A DNA stretch of 64,000 nt from Polyangiaceae bacterium (GTDB lineage Bacteria > Myxococcota_A > Polyangia > Polyangiales > Polyangiaceae): the NCBI GenBank assembly GCA_013361525.1, contig JABFXY010000039.1:124001-188000 (forward strand), read 5' to 3'. Of the stretch, positions 39,659 through 47,914 are shown one piece after another. Positions within the stretch are counted from its first letter, which is position 1, and the number at the start of each line of letters is the position of its first letter. The notes under the pieces were generated by a model. It did not search any database, was not told the DNA's origin, and worked only from the letters and a program-made list of their open reading frames with translations. The position numbers and the translations under genes are program-made.

Positions 39659-40741
39659 TCACGGAGAGCGCAGAGCCAAGTGGCGCTGCGCCAAGTCGTA
39701 CGCGCGTCGTACGTCGTCCCACAGAGCACCTTCCATAGGAAGCTGTTCTGTCTCGCGTTCGCCTCCGGCGAACCGAGCCTCGCGGGAGCCGCCCCGGCCT
39801 GTCTCGCTACGCTCGACGTGGCCTGCCCCGCGAGGCTCCTGATCGCTCCATGCGGCGTAGTGCCCCAATGCGAAGGTCGGGCCGAGAAGATCGCCCCCAA
39901 CCCAGGCTTCACGGTCGGTGACCGCGACGTCGAGAAAGCCAATTGGAACGGTGCGCGGCTCGAGAAACGTAGCGTCGTCGGACAGTGGGCTCGCGGGTCC
40001 GTCGACGAGCATGACCTTGCGAGATTCGTCGGCGGGGACCTCGGTGCGCAGCGTGAATGTGATGTGTCCGGTTCGATCCGCGGTCTCGAGGACCACGCGA
40101 TCGAGATCGAGCTGCGGAACGCGCAGCTCGTCGAGGCTCAGCGGTTCGCGACCTCGATAGCGGTCACAGCTCGCCTCGAGCGGCGTGACCAACGACCGCG
40201 GCAGCGCGAGCGAACCTCGCTGTGTGACGTACGCTTCCACGAGGCACACGCCGTCCGGATCGACTTCCAGCCCGAGCACCGCGATCGCGCGCCCGCGAAC
40301 GGCTGTGGTTGCGGTCGTACCGGGCACCGGCCGGCACGCCAGCCATTCACGACCAAAGTAGGAAACGGGGACGCCGGCAGCCTCGAAGCCACGGAGCAGC
40401 GGTCGGACGTTCCGATTGAGGACGGTTCGCGGCGTGGCGTCCGAAAAGATCGCGTCGATGGATGGCAGGGCGAGCGTAATGAGGGCTCCGCCGTCGATGG
40501 CGAAACCAGTGCCGGTCGTGGGCCGTCGCAAAATGCGCGGCTTCTCCGCGATGACGGCTGGCCAATCGAGCACTCGGCCGGCCCGTTGGAGTCGGCCGAG
40601 GACGATCGCCTTTTCGTCCTCGATCGCGCAGGCCGTGACGATGATCGCCCGCTCTCGCCGCACGAGCGGAAGCACCCCCGCGCTCCGGGTGATGGCCTCC
40701 TCGAGCGTGCCTTTCGCAGGCGGGATCACCAGGGTTCGCAT
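39659..40741 (-). CDS. Lipoate/biotin-ligase-fold protein without the catalytic Lys
   Basis: A 360-residue protein with a BPL/LplA-like core: ILRRPTTGTGFAIDGGALIT (about 69-88), then LNRNVRPLLRGFEAAGVPVS and an A-V-R-G-R-A-I-A-V-L-G segment (about 149-159). There the LplA ligases have a Lys (G-R-K), but here an Ala stands in its place. So ligase activity is doubtful. The N-terminus MRTLVIPPAKGTLEEAI and VRRERAIIVTACA are unusual. Residues about 300-328 (GHVERSETGRGGSREARFAG) come from a dispersed repeat (39758-39840) read in frame. Its divergent neighbour is the MerR-type gene. Confidence 0.75.
   Translation of the reverse strand: MRTLVIPPAKGTLEEAITRSAGVLPLVRRERAIIVTACAIEDEKAIVLGRLQRAGRVLDWPAVIAEKPRILRRPTTGTGFAIDGGALITLALPSIDAIFSDATPRTVLNRNVRPLLRGFEAAGVPVSYFGREWLACRPVPGTTATTAVRGRAIAVLGLEVDPDGVCLVEAYVTQRGSLALPRSLVTPLEASCDRYRGREPLSLDELRVPQLDLDRVVLETADRTGHITFTLRTEVPADESRKVMLVDGPASPLSDDATFLEPRTVPIGFLDVAVTDREAWVGGDLLGPTFALGHYAAWSDQEPRGAGHVERSETGRGGSREARFAGGERETEQLPMEGALWDDVRRAYDLAQRHLALRSP
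39758..39840. repeat. Dispersed ~80-bp repeat, copy 2, inside a coding sequence
   Basis: This matches 32169-32250 over its whole length with a few substitutions. The copy lies in frame within the lipoate-ligase-like gene and is translated as part of its C-terminal region (GHVERSETGRGGSREARFAG), without introducing a stop. The host protein continues about 33 residues after it. Confidence 0.75.
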
Positions 40742-40779
40742 GAAGGTGCCTTCAAACGTTACGCTACGTGACTTTCCCG

Positions 40780-40823
40780 TTGACCCACCCCGGCCCGGGC
40801 ACTAACTCTTACCCGTACGTAAG
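40780..40823 (+). promoter_or_regulatory. Likely promoter and dyad operator of the MerR-type gene
   Basis: TTGACC (40780-40785) and TAACTC (40803-40808) are 17 bp apart, a good sigma-70-type fit. Overlapping its end is the dyad CTTAC-CCGTAC-GTAAG (40808-40823), ten bases before the ATG at 40834. A regulator binding there could control its own gene and perhaps isc. Confidence 0.5.
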
Positions 40824-40833
40824 GGTTGGAGTC

Positions 40834-41475
40834 ATGAGCAAGGGCAAGGCGACCACAGCGAACGGGAACGCGCGGGATACCAGCGCGAGCTCCCAAACGC
40901 ACGCGTCCATGACCCAGGCTGTGGTGCATCTACCTCTCTTGGCGCCCCCTTCGCAACCAGCCGAACGACTACTGCAGGTCGGCGAGCTGGCGCGGGCGAG
41001 CGGAAAAACCGTCCGAGCCATTCACCTCTACGAGGAGCTCGGTCTTCTCAAACCCGACGCTCGATCCAAGGGGCGCTTCCGCCTCTACGACCCGAGCGCC
41101 GTCGCCCGGGTTCGGTGGATCAGCAAGCTCCACGACCTCGGGATGAGCCTCGCGGAGATCCAAAAGGTCGCCGAGACATGGGGCACGGCCCCCACGCCGG
41201 CGCGCGCAATGGCGGAGGTTCGCTCGATTTACCGCGCCAAGCTCGCCGAGACGCGCGCGCAGATCGCCCACCTCACCGCGCTCGAAAAAGAGCTCGAAAC
41301 CAGCATCAACTACCTCGACACCTGCGACTCCTGCGATGAGCCGGAGGAGCCCAAGACCGCCTCGGCCGACGCCGAAGGCTGTACCACCGAGCCTCGCGCG
41401 GAGACCCCGTGCGGCGGCTGTCAACTTCGCGAACGCGAGGCCGAGCCCGACCTCGTCGCAGGCATTGTTGCCTGA
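40834..41475 (+). CDS. MerR-family regulator with C-terminal CxxC pairs
   Basis: A 213-residue MerR-type protein. After a low-complexity N-terminus (1-42) comes the winged helix: LLQVGELARASGKTVRAIHL (46-65), then YEELGLLKP and FRLYDPSAVARVRWISKLHD. A coiled coil (about 125-160) and a Cys-rich end follow, with CDSC (164-167), C183 and CGGC (193-196), suitable for metal or Fe-S binding. It lies 65 bp upstream of iscS, so it is a candidate Fe-S-responsive regulator in place of the Rrf2-type IscR, which I do not see. Its ligand is not known. Confidence 0.88.
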   Translation: MSKGKATTANGNARDTSASSQTHASMTQAVVHLPLLAPPSQPAERLLQVGELARASGKTVRAIHLYEELGLLKPDARSKGRFRLYDPSAVARVRWISKLHDLGMSLAEIQKVAETWGTAPTPARAMAEVRSIYRAKLAETRAQIAHLTALEKELETSINYLDTCDSCDEPEEPKTASADAEGCTTEPRAETPCGGCQLREREAEPDLVAGIVA

Positions 41476-41540
41476 GTGCGCACCTTTGGTGCGACGTCGC
41501 CTGAGCTGTTTTACCGAGACCGTTTCCCGAGAGTGAGCCG

Positions 41541-42764
41541 ATGAACCTGAAGTTTCCGATCTACATGGACTACCACGCGACGACGCCGGTCGATCCCCGC
41601 GTCATCGAGACCATGTTGCCTTACTTCAACGACAAGTTCGGCAACGCGGCGAGCCGCAGCCACAGCTACGGCTGGACGGCCGAAGAAGCGGTCAACGTCG
41701 CGCGCGAGCGAATCGCCGCACTCATCGGCGCGAAGAACCCGAAGGAGATCGTCTTCACCTCCGGCGCGACGGAGTCGGACAACGTCGCGATCAAGGGCGT
41801 CGCCGAGTTCTACAAAGAGAAGGGCAACCACATCATCACGACGCAGATCGAGCACAAGGCCGTGCTCGACACCTGCAAGCGCCTCGAAAAAGAGGGCTAC
41901 GAGGTCACGTACCTCAGCGTCGGTCCCGATGGGCTCGTGGATCCCGACGACGTGAAGAAGGCCATCACCGACAAGACGATCCTCGTCTCGGTGATGCTCG
42001 CGAACAACGAGGTCGGCACCGTTCAGCCGATCGCGGAGATCGGCAAAATCACCCGCGAGCGCGGCGTTCTTCTGCACTCGGACGCGGTGCAGGGCATCGG
42101 CAAGGTGCCCTTCGACGTCGAGTCTTTCAACGTCGACCTCGCCTCGATCACCGCGCACAAGATGTACGGTCCGAAGGGTGTCGGCGCGCTCTACGTTCGT
42201 CGGTCCAAGCCGCGCGTCCGCATCACCGCGCAGATGGACGGCGGCGGTCACGAGTTCGGCATGCGCTCCGGGACGCTCAACGTCCCGGGCATCGTCGGCT
42301 TCGGCAAAGCGGCCGAGATCATGAAAGAGGAAGGCCCGGCAGAGGCCGCGCGTCTGCTCGGCCTGCGCAACCGTCTGCTCGCCGGTCTCGAGAAGAACCT
42401 CGACGCCATCAAGGTGAACGGCCACCCGGACAAACGCCTCCCCGGCAACCTCAACGTGTCGTTCAGCTTCGTCGAGGGCGAAGCGCTGATGATGGCCATC
42501 AAGGACATCGCCTGCTCGAGCGGCTCGGCTTGCACGAGCGCGAGCCTCGAGCCGTCGTACGTCCTTCACGCGATGGGCATCGGCGACGACATCGCCCACT
42601 CGTCGATTCGGTTCGGTCTCGGACGCTGGACGACGGAGGAGGAGGTCGACTTCGCGGTCGATCTCGTCTCCACGAAGGTGAAGAAGCTCCGCGACATGTC
42701 GCCCCTCTACGAGATGCACAAAGAAGGCATCGACCTCGCGTCGGTGCAATGGGCAGCCCACTAG
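41541..42764 (+). CDS. iscS: Cysteine desulfurase IscS
   Basis: A PLP enzyme that takes sulfur from cysteine and passes it as persulfide to IscU, MnmA and others. The 407-residue protein has the [14 protein letters not shown] start and the H105 region (IEHKAVLD). PLP-binding Lys207 is in [12 protein letters not shown], and the catalytic Cys331 is in [14 protein letters not shown]. An extra Cys325 (IACSSGSAC) precedes it. It is the first enzyme gene of a standard isc operon; iscU follows after 24 bp. Confidence 0.97.
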   Translation: MNLKFPIYMDYHATTPVDPRVIETMLPYFNDKFGNAASRSHSYGWTAEEAVNVARERIAALIGAKNPKEIVFTSGATESDNVAIKGVAEFYKEKGNHIITTQIEHKAVLDTCKRLEKEGYEVTYLSVGPDGLVDPDDVKKAITDKTILVSVMLANNEVGTVQPIAEIGKITRERGVLLHSDAVQGIGKVPFDVESFNVDLASITAHKMYGPKGVGALYVRRSKPRVRITAQMDGGGHEFGMRSGTLNVPGIVGFGKAAEIMKEEGPAEAARLLGLRNRLLAGLEKNLDAIKVNGHPDKRLPGNLNVSFSFVEGEALMMAIKDIACSSGSACTSASLEPSYVLHAMGIGDDIAHSSIRFGLGRWTTEEEVDFAVDLVSTKVKKLRDMSPLYEMHKEGIDLASVQWAAH

Positions 42765-42788
42765 ACTAAAGAGCCCGCGAGAAAACCC

Positions 42789-43187
42789 ATGGCGTACAGC
42801 GAAAAACTCATCGAGCACTACGAGAACCCCCGCAACGTGGGCACCCTCGACAAGAACGACGACGACGTCGGCACCGGCCTCGTCGGCGCGCCTGCCTGCG
42901 GCGACGTCATGCGCCTGCAGATCAAGGTGAGCGACGAGGGCGTCATCGAGGACGCCAAGTTCAAGACCTTCGGCTGCGGCTCGGCGATCGCTTCGTCGTC
43001 CCTCGCGACCGAGTGGCTCAAGGGCAAGACGATCGATCAAGCCGACACGATCAAGAACAGCATGATCGCCGAGGAGCTGAACCTCCCTCCGGTGAAGATC
43101 CACTGCAGCGTCCTCGCCGAGGACGCGATCAAGAGCGCCATCGCGGACTATCGCGCCAAGCAAGCCGCGAAACGCGCAATGAAGTGA
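42789..43187 (+). CDS. iscU: Fe-S cluster scaffold protein IscU
   Basis: A 132-residue scaffold with the three ligand cysteines C37 (GAPACGDVM), C63 (FGCGSAIASSS) and C106 (IHCSVLAED), and the chaperone-binding LPPVK (99-103) recognised by HscA. Length and spacing are normal. Confidence 0.97.
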   Translation: MAYSEKLIEHYENPRNVGTLDKNDDDVGTGLVGAPACGDVMRLQIKVSDEGVIEDAKFKTFGCGSAIASSSLATEWLKGKTIDQADTIKNSMIAEELNLPPVKIHCSVLAEDAIKSAIADYRAKQAAKRAMK

Positions 43188-43195
43188 GCATTGCC

Positions 43196-43627
43196 ATGGA
43201 CCCGTCCGAGCGAACTGCCGCACAAGAGGCCGCCTTCAAGCCCGTCCCCAAGCAGGAGACGGGCGTGCCGAAGACCACGATCGGTGTCAGCGACAAAGCG
43301 GTGAAGGCCATCCGCGTCGCGATGCTGAAGCGCGGAACACCCGATGCGGCCTTGCGCGTCGGTGTGAAGGGCGGCGGTTGCTCGGGGTTCTCCTACGTCA
43401 TCGAGTACTCGGACGATCCGCCGCGCAAGGGCGACACGGTGCTCGAGTTCGACGTCGAGGGCGAAGAGGGCGCGAAGGTCCGCGTCTTCTGCGACAAAAA
43501 GAGCATCCTGTTCTTGGGCGGCTCTGTCCTCGATTACGAAAAGACGCTGATGTACCAAGGTTTCAAGTTCAAGAATCCCCGCGAGGCGACGCGCTGCGGC
43601 TGCGGGCATTCGTTCACGGTGAGCTGA
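43196..43627 (+). CDS. iscA: A-type Fe-S carrier IscA
   Basis: A 143-residue protein with the three conserved A-type Cys: C62 in GGGCSGFSY and C134/C136 in RCGCGHSF. The ATG at 43196 is 8 bp after the iscU stop. The N-terminal 30 residues (DPSERTAAQEAAFKPVPKQE) are an extension beyond the E. coli protein. It likely passes Fe-S clusters to apoproteins. Confidence 0.95.
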   Translation: MDPSERTAAQEAAFKPVPKQETGVPKTTIGVSDKAVKAIRVAMLKRGTPDAALRVGVKGGGCSGFSYVIEYSDDPPRKGDTVLEFDVEGEEGAKVRVFCDKKSILFLGGSVLDYEKTLMYQGFKFKNPREATRCGCGHSFTVS

Positions 43628-43659
43628 GCGCTCGCCGCGAAATCGAAGGAAAGCGAGCC

Positions 43660-44181
43660 ATGGATCCGTTCGCCACGCTCGGCGTCGAACCTCGGTTCGA
43701 CCTCGACCCGGCGGAGCTCGAGCGTCGTCACCGTGAGCTGTCGCGCGCGCTGCACCCCGACCGCCACGCAGCCGAGCCGCCGGCGCAGCGCCGCCTCGCG
43801 CTTTCGCGCGCCATCGAGGTGAACGAGGCGTACCGCATGTTGAAGGACCCGATCCGCCGCGCGGAGCGGGTCCTCGAAGCGCGCGGCGTTCCGATCGGCG
43901 AAGGCAAAGAGCCGCCCGCTTCCGGCGCGCTCCTGATGGAGATGATGGAGTCGCGCGAGACGCTTGCCGACGCGGTTCGTGCGAAAGACGCCGCCACCGT
44001 CGCGCGTCTCGGTGACGAGATGCGCGACCGAGAGCGCGGCCTCCTCACCAAGCTCGCAGCGGCGCTCGCGACGGTGTCGCCGGAGACGTCCCAGCAAGCG
44101 ATGGTGCTTCTCGGCGAGCTGCGCTACACGCGGCGCTTCCTCGACGAGGTCAGCGCCTTCGAAGAGGTCCTCGCAGGCTGA
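43660..44181 (+). CDS. hscB: Co-chaperone HscB
   Basis: A 173-residue J-type co-chaperone. The J domain has HPDRH (32-36) and [19 protein letters not shown], followed by the helical IscU-binding domain. The ATG at 43660 follows GGAAAG. Sits in the normal isc gene order between iscA and hscA. Confidence 0.93.
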   Translation: MDPFATLGVEPRFDLDPAELERRHRELSRALHPDRHAAEPPAQRRLALSRAIEVNEAYRMLKDPIRRAERVLEARGVPIGEGKEPPASGALLMEMMESRETLADAVRAKDAATVARLGDEMRDRERGLLTKLAAALATVSPETSQQAMVLLGELRYTRRFLDEVSAFEEVLAG

Positions 44182-44186
44182 AGGCC

Positions 44187-46115
44187 ATGCTTCTCGAAAT
44201 CTACGATCCCAAAGCAGCTCCCCGTCCGATCGGCATCGACCTCGGTACGACCAACTCCATCGTCGCGCGCATGCGTGACGACGAGCCTGTCGTCATCGTC
44301 GACTGCAACCAGGCCTGGCTCGTTCCTTCGGTCGTCCACTTCGACGACCGCGGCGTCGCGATCGTAGGGGAAGATGCGCAGCGCCTGGGATCGCTCGATC
44401 CGGTGAACACGTTCGCGAGCGTGAAGCGCCTGATGGGCCGCGGCGCGGACGACGCCGAGACGAAGCGCCTCGGCACCTACGCGTTCGTCGCACCTGCCAA
44501 TGGCGAGAACGCCAATACGGTTCGCTTCCGCGCGCGTGATCGCGTCGTCACGCCGGTCGAGGTCTCCGCGGAGATCTTGAAGAAGCTGAAGCAGATGGCG
44601 GTCGACGAGCTGCAACGTGTCGGCGGCGCGGTCATCACGGTGCCGGCGTATTTCGACGACGCACAACGCCAGGCCACGAAGGATGCGGCGAAGCTCGCCG
44701 GGCTCGAGGTGTTGCGCCTGTTGAACGAGCCCACCGCAGCCGCCGTCGCCTACGGCCTCGAGAAGAAGCAGAACGGCCTCTTTGCGGTTTACGACCTCGG
44801 TGGCGGGACGTTCGACATCACGATCCTGCGCCTCGACGACGGTGTCTTCGAGGTGAAGTCGACCGGCGGCGACAGCCAGCTAGGCGGCGACGACATGGAT
44901 CGCGCGGTGGCGGAAAAGCTCCTGACGGCGCTCCTCGGGCACGAGGCGCAGCTCGCGACAGCATCGGTCGAGGTGAAGCGGTTCGCCCTCGATGCCGCGC
45001 GACGTATCAAGCACGGTCTCACCGACGCGAACGAGGTCGAGGTCGAGCTGCCCGAAGGCAAAGGCACATTCCGCCTCTCGCGTGCCGACCTCGACGCGTT
45101 GATTCGTCCCATCGTGGAGAAGACCGGCGTCGCTTGCCGCCGCGCCCTCCGCGACGCGGGCGTGCAACCGAAAGAGCTCGACGGCGTGATCCTCGTGGGG
45201 GGCTCGACGCGCGTGCCGTTGGTCCGCACGTACGTGCGCGAGCTCTTCGGCAAAGACCCGCTCGCCGACATCGATCCGGAGAAGGTCGTCGCGCTCGGCG
45301 CGGCGATCCAAGCGCATCAGCTCGCCGGTGAAGGGCCGAAGGACGAGATCCTCCTCCTCGACGTGTTGCCACTTTCGCTCGGCATCGAGACGATGGGCGG
45401 CGTCGCGGAGAAGGTCCTGCCCCGCAACACGACGATCCCGACCGGCGCACGGCAGATTTTCACGACCTACGCCGACAACCAGACCGGCTTCGTCGTGCAC
45501 GTCGTCCAGGGTGAGCGCGAGCTCGCCGCGGATTGTCGATCCCTCGCGAACTTCACCTTGAAAGGCATCCCGCCGATGCCTGCCGGCATGGCGCGCCTCG
45601 AGGTGACGTTCACCGTCGACGCGGACGGGCTGCTCAAGGTCGCCGCAAAAGAGCTCACGACCGGCATCGAGCAGACGGTCGAGGTGAAGCCGAGCTACGG
45701 CCTCAGCGAAGAAGAGGTCGAGGCGATGCTCATGGCGGCGCTCGATCACGGCGAGGAAGATCTCGAAGCGCGTCGCCTCATCGAAGAACGCGTCGAGGCC
45801 GAGCGCGTCATCATCGCGACCACGAAGGCGCTGACGATCGATGCCGATCTGCTCGAGGCTTCGGAGCGCGAGCACATCGAAACCGCGCTGAAAGAGCTGG
45901 CGGAAGCGATTCGCGGCAAGTCCGCAACGGTGATTCACGCGCGCATCGAGATGCTCGACCAAGCCACGAAGCCTTGGGCCGGCAGGCGCATGGATCGCGC
46001 CGTCGCGCGCGCGATCGCCGGGAAAAACGTCGAGAGCATCGAGAGCGACGTGGCGGCGGCCAAAGGTGTCGACGAGCACGTCCTCGAGCACCAGCGAGCA
46101 CGGGAGGCTGACTAG
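44187..46115 (+). CDS. hscA: Hsp70-type chaperone HscA
   Basis: A 642-residue specialised Hsp70 that, with HscB, releases clusters from IscU. The nucleotide-binding domain starts [17 protein letters not shown] and includes [27 protein letters not shown] and [11 protein letters not shown]. The substrate domain contains [20 protein letters not shown], close to DnaK-type Hsp70s. ATG at 44187 (5 bp after hscB). Confidence 0.95.
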   Translation: MLLEIYDPKAAPRPIGIDLGTTNSIVARMRDDEPVVIVDCNQAWLVPSVVHFDDRGVAIVGEDAQRLGSLDPVNTFASVKRLMGRGADDAETKRLGTYAFVAPANGENANTVRFRARDRVVTPVEVSAEILKKLKQMAVDELQRVGGAVITVPAYFDDAQRQATKDAAKLAGLEVLRLLNEPTAAAVAYGLEKKQNGLFAVYDLGGGTFDITILRLDDGVFEVKSTGGDSQLGGDDMDRAVAEKLLTALLGHEAQLATASVEVKRFALDAARRIKHGLTDANEVEVELPEGKGTFRLSRADLDALIRPIVEKTGVACRRALRDAGVQPKELDGVILVGGSTRVPLVRTYVRELFGKDPLADIDPEKVVALGAAIQAHQLAGEGPKDEILLLDVLPLSLGIETMGGVAEKVLPRNTTIPTGARQIFTTYADNQTGFVVHVVQGERELAADCRSLANFTLKGIPPMPAGMARLEVTFTVDADGLLKVAAKELTTGIEQTVEVKPSYGLSEEEVEAMLMAALDHGEEDLEARRLIEERVEAERVIIATTKALTIDADLLEASEREHIETALKELAEAIRGKSATVIHARIEMLDQATKPWAGRRMDRAVARAIAGKNVESIESDVAAAKGVDEHVLEHQRAREAD

Positions 46116-46474
46116 TGGCGATCGTACGGTGGCGCGCGCACGGAAAAACCTGGGAGACCGACGCCGCAGTCGGCGACTCTCTGCGCGACGCTTCGAAGAA
46201 GGTCGATGCACCGGAGGGTGACGCCTGTGGGGGCGTCTGCGCGTGCTCGACGTGTCACGTCTACGTGCTCTCCGGCAAAGAGCTCTTGAGCGAAGCCGAA
46301 GAAGACGAAGAAGACATCCTCGACAAAGCCTTCGACGTGCGGTCGAACAGCCGCCTCGGCTGTCAGGCGAAGCTCCTCAAGGACGAGGGCGTCATCGAAG
46401 TCGAGATCACCCGCGAGAGCCTCGACGCGTTCTACAACGAGCACCCCCACATTCCCGATCCGCGCAAGCGCTGA
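46115..46474 (+). CDS. fdx: Adrenodoxin-type 2Fe-2S ferredoxin of the isc operon
   Basis: A 119-residue ferredoxin with the C-x5-C-x2-C ... C cluster pattern: C38, C44, C47 (GGVCACSTCHVY region, with an extra C42) and C83 (LGCQAKL). The acidic EAEEDEEDILDKAF segment (61-74) matches the partner-binding helix of the adrenodoxin type. GTG at 46115 overlaps the TAG of hscA by one base. It ends the operon; the palindromic element at 46519 follows. Confidence 0.95.
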   Translation: MAIVRWRAHGKTWETDAAVGDSLRDASKKVDAPEGDACGGVCACSTCHVYVLSGKELLSEAEEDEEDILDKAFDVRSNSRLGCQAKLLKDEGVIEVEITRESLDAFYNEHPHIPDPRKR

Positions 46475-46518
46475 GGCGAGGTTGGCGGGCTTGCGCCGAA
46501 CGCCATGGCTCGGCCGCA

Positions 46519-46613
46519 ATTTCTCCCCCCCAGCCCCCCTCACTTCGTGAGGGGGGAGCAGGTCGCGCACAACAAAACCCCCCTCATGAAGTGAGGGGGG
46601 CAGGGGGAGAAAT
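46519..46613. repeat. Composite palindromic intergenic element, copy 2
   Basis: Same plan as 7586-7692: outer arms ATTTCTCCCCC and GGGGGAGAAAT, an inner hairpin CCCCCCTCACTTCGTGAGGGGG (perfect stem) and a second inner hairpin CCCCCCTCATGAAGTGAGGG with one mismatch. It separates the end of fdx from the end of a convergent gene, where it can terminate both. Confidence 0.8.
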
Positions 46614-46663
46614 AGCAGCCGAGAAGCGCCCGGCTGCCACACCTCGCGTCGTCGAAACGACGG

Positions 46664-47824
46664 TCAGTTCAGCTCGAGCTGCAGGACGTAGAGGCCCTGA
46701 CCGAACTCGTCGTTGTTGTAGCCGTCGACGAAGACGTAATACTCGGTGCCGGCGACCACTTCCGCGGATGCAGCCTCGGTCGCCCACCACGTCGCCGTCG
46801 TGTCGGAGCATGCGACCTCCGCTTCCGGAACGTCGCACGTCGCTTCTCGAATATGGACGGCGCGGTCCCAGCAGCCCGCCGGATACGGCAGCTTCGTGGG
46901 CTCAGTGGTGCCGCAGTACGGGTTGCCCTCGAAGTCGAGGCCGAGCGTGGCGATCAACGTGCCGTTCGCCTCCGGGATGACTTTGTAGACGTGGTCGGGA
47001 GCCGGGCTGACCGACGCAGTCTGGCAGGTCGATTCGCCGCTCTCCGTCGCACCGATCGTCGTGCGCTCCGGCGCTTGTCCAGGAATGTGGACGAGCTCAC
47101 CGGTGCCGATGACCGTACCAGCCGTCTTCGCTGCGCCGGCGCACGTGTCGAGGCTCGGATCGCTCGCTTCGAAGAGGCAGTCGGCTGCGCACCCATCGCC
47201 GTCGGCCGTGTTGCCGTCGTCGCACTCCTCGAAGGGGTTGGTGACACCGTCGCCGCAAGCAGGCGTCGCGCACCCGATCGTCAGCGTGAAGGCCTCGGTC
47301 CCGGTGCCTGCGTCGCTCACGATCACGGAGTAGTCGCCCTCATCGAGGTGGACAGCGATGTTTTCGGCAGCGGTCGCGGAGGCGTTGGAGCAGAACTCGT
47401 CGGTCTCGCACGCGACGGTGCGAAGGCTCAACACGCCATCGAAGCCTTGATCGCCGTCGAGGTTGAGCGTCGCGGTGCAGGCCCCGCCGACGTGGAGCTT
47501 GTAGACGACGTCGGGATAGCTGAGGTCCGGCATCGTCTCCGCGTCGGCGCAGAACGTGGCGTAGTCGTCTTTTGACCCGGCCATCGAGCCTTCCGCGACG
47601 GCTTCCTCGTTCAGGTCGACGTCGATCGCACCCGCGGAATCACACGTGTCGAAGTTGGGGGGAGCACCGCCGGTCGTGACGTCTCCGCCGACGCCCCCAC
47701 CGCCGCCGCCCTCACCGCCTCCACCGGTGGTCGTTTCGGTGTCGTCGCCGCATCCCGTCGTCACGATCGACGCGGGCAGAGCCATCGCCAGTACGGCCGT
47801 ACACAGCCAAGTCCTAGTTGTCAT
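46664..47824 (-). CDS. DUF4215-type Cys-rich lipoprotein
   Basis: A 386-residue protein from ATG 47822-47824 (preceded by GGAAGG). The signal ends in TTGCGDD, then comes a Gly/Thr linker. Two pre-peptidase-like beta-sandwich domains (about 55-170 and 225-380) surround the Cys-rich DUF4215-type repeat CGDGVTNPFEECDDGN followed by GDGCAADC (about 172-200). The beta-sandwich ends have the VFVDGYNNDEFGQGLYVLQL motif. Such repeats are numerous in myxobacterial secreted proteins. Role unknown. Confidence 0.87.
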   Translation of the reverse strand: MTTRTWLCTAVLAMALPASIVTTGCGDDTETTTGGGGEGGGGGGVGGDVTTGGAPPNFDTCDSAGAIDVDLNEEAVAEGSMAGSKDDYATFCADAETMPDLSYPDVVYKLHVGGACTATLNLDGDQGFDGVLSLRTVACETDEFCSNASATAAENIAVHLDEGDYSVIVSDAGTGTEAFTLTIGCATPACGDGVTNPFEECDDGNTADGDGCAADCLFEASDPSLDTCAGAAKTAGTVIGTGELVHIPGQAPERTTIGATESGESTCQTASVSPAPDHVYKVIPEANGTLIATLGLDFEGNPYCGTTEPTKLPYPAGCWDRAVHIREATCDVPEAEVACSDTTATWWATEAASAEVVAGTEYYVFVDGYNNDEFGQGLYVLQLELN

Positions 47825-47914
47825 GGCAATCCTTCCCTCAAGCGGACACATCCACGCGGTGTTGGATGAAGATTCGATGACCGGCGTTCACCGGTAATCC
47901 TAAGACGTAGGGAA

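Noticed and set aside
41511..43223. A 570-residue minus-strand frame over iscS and iscU
   Set aside because: Antisense to two conserved genes; no domain and typical shadow composition.
44880..46211. A 443-residue minus-strand frame over hscA
   Set aside because: Antisense to a conserved chaperone gene; not supported by any motif.
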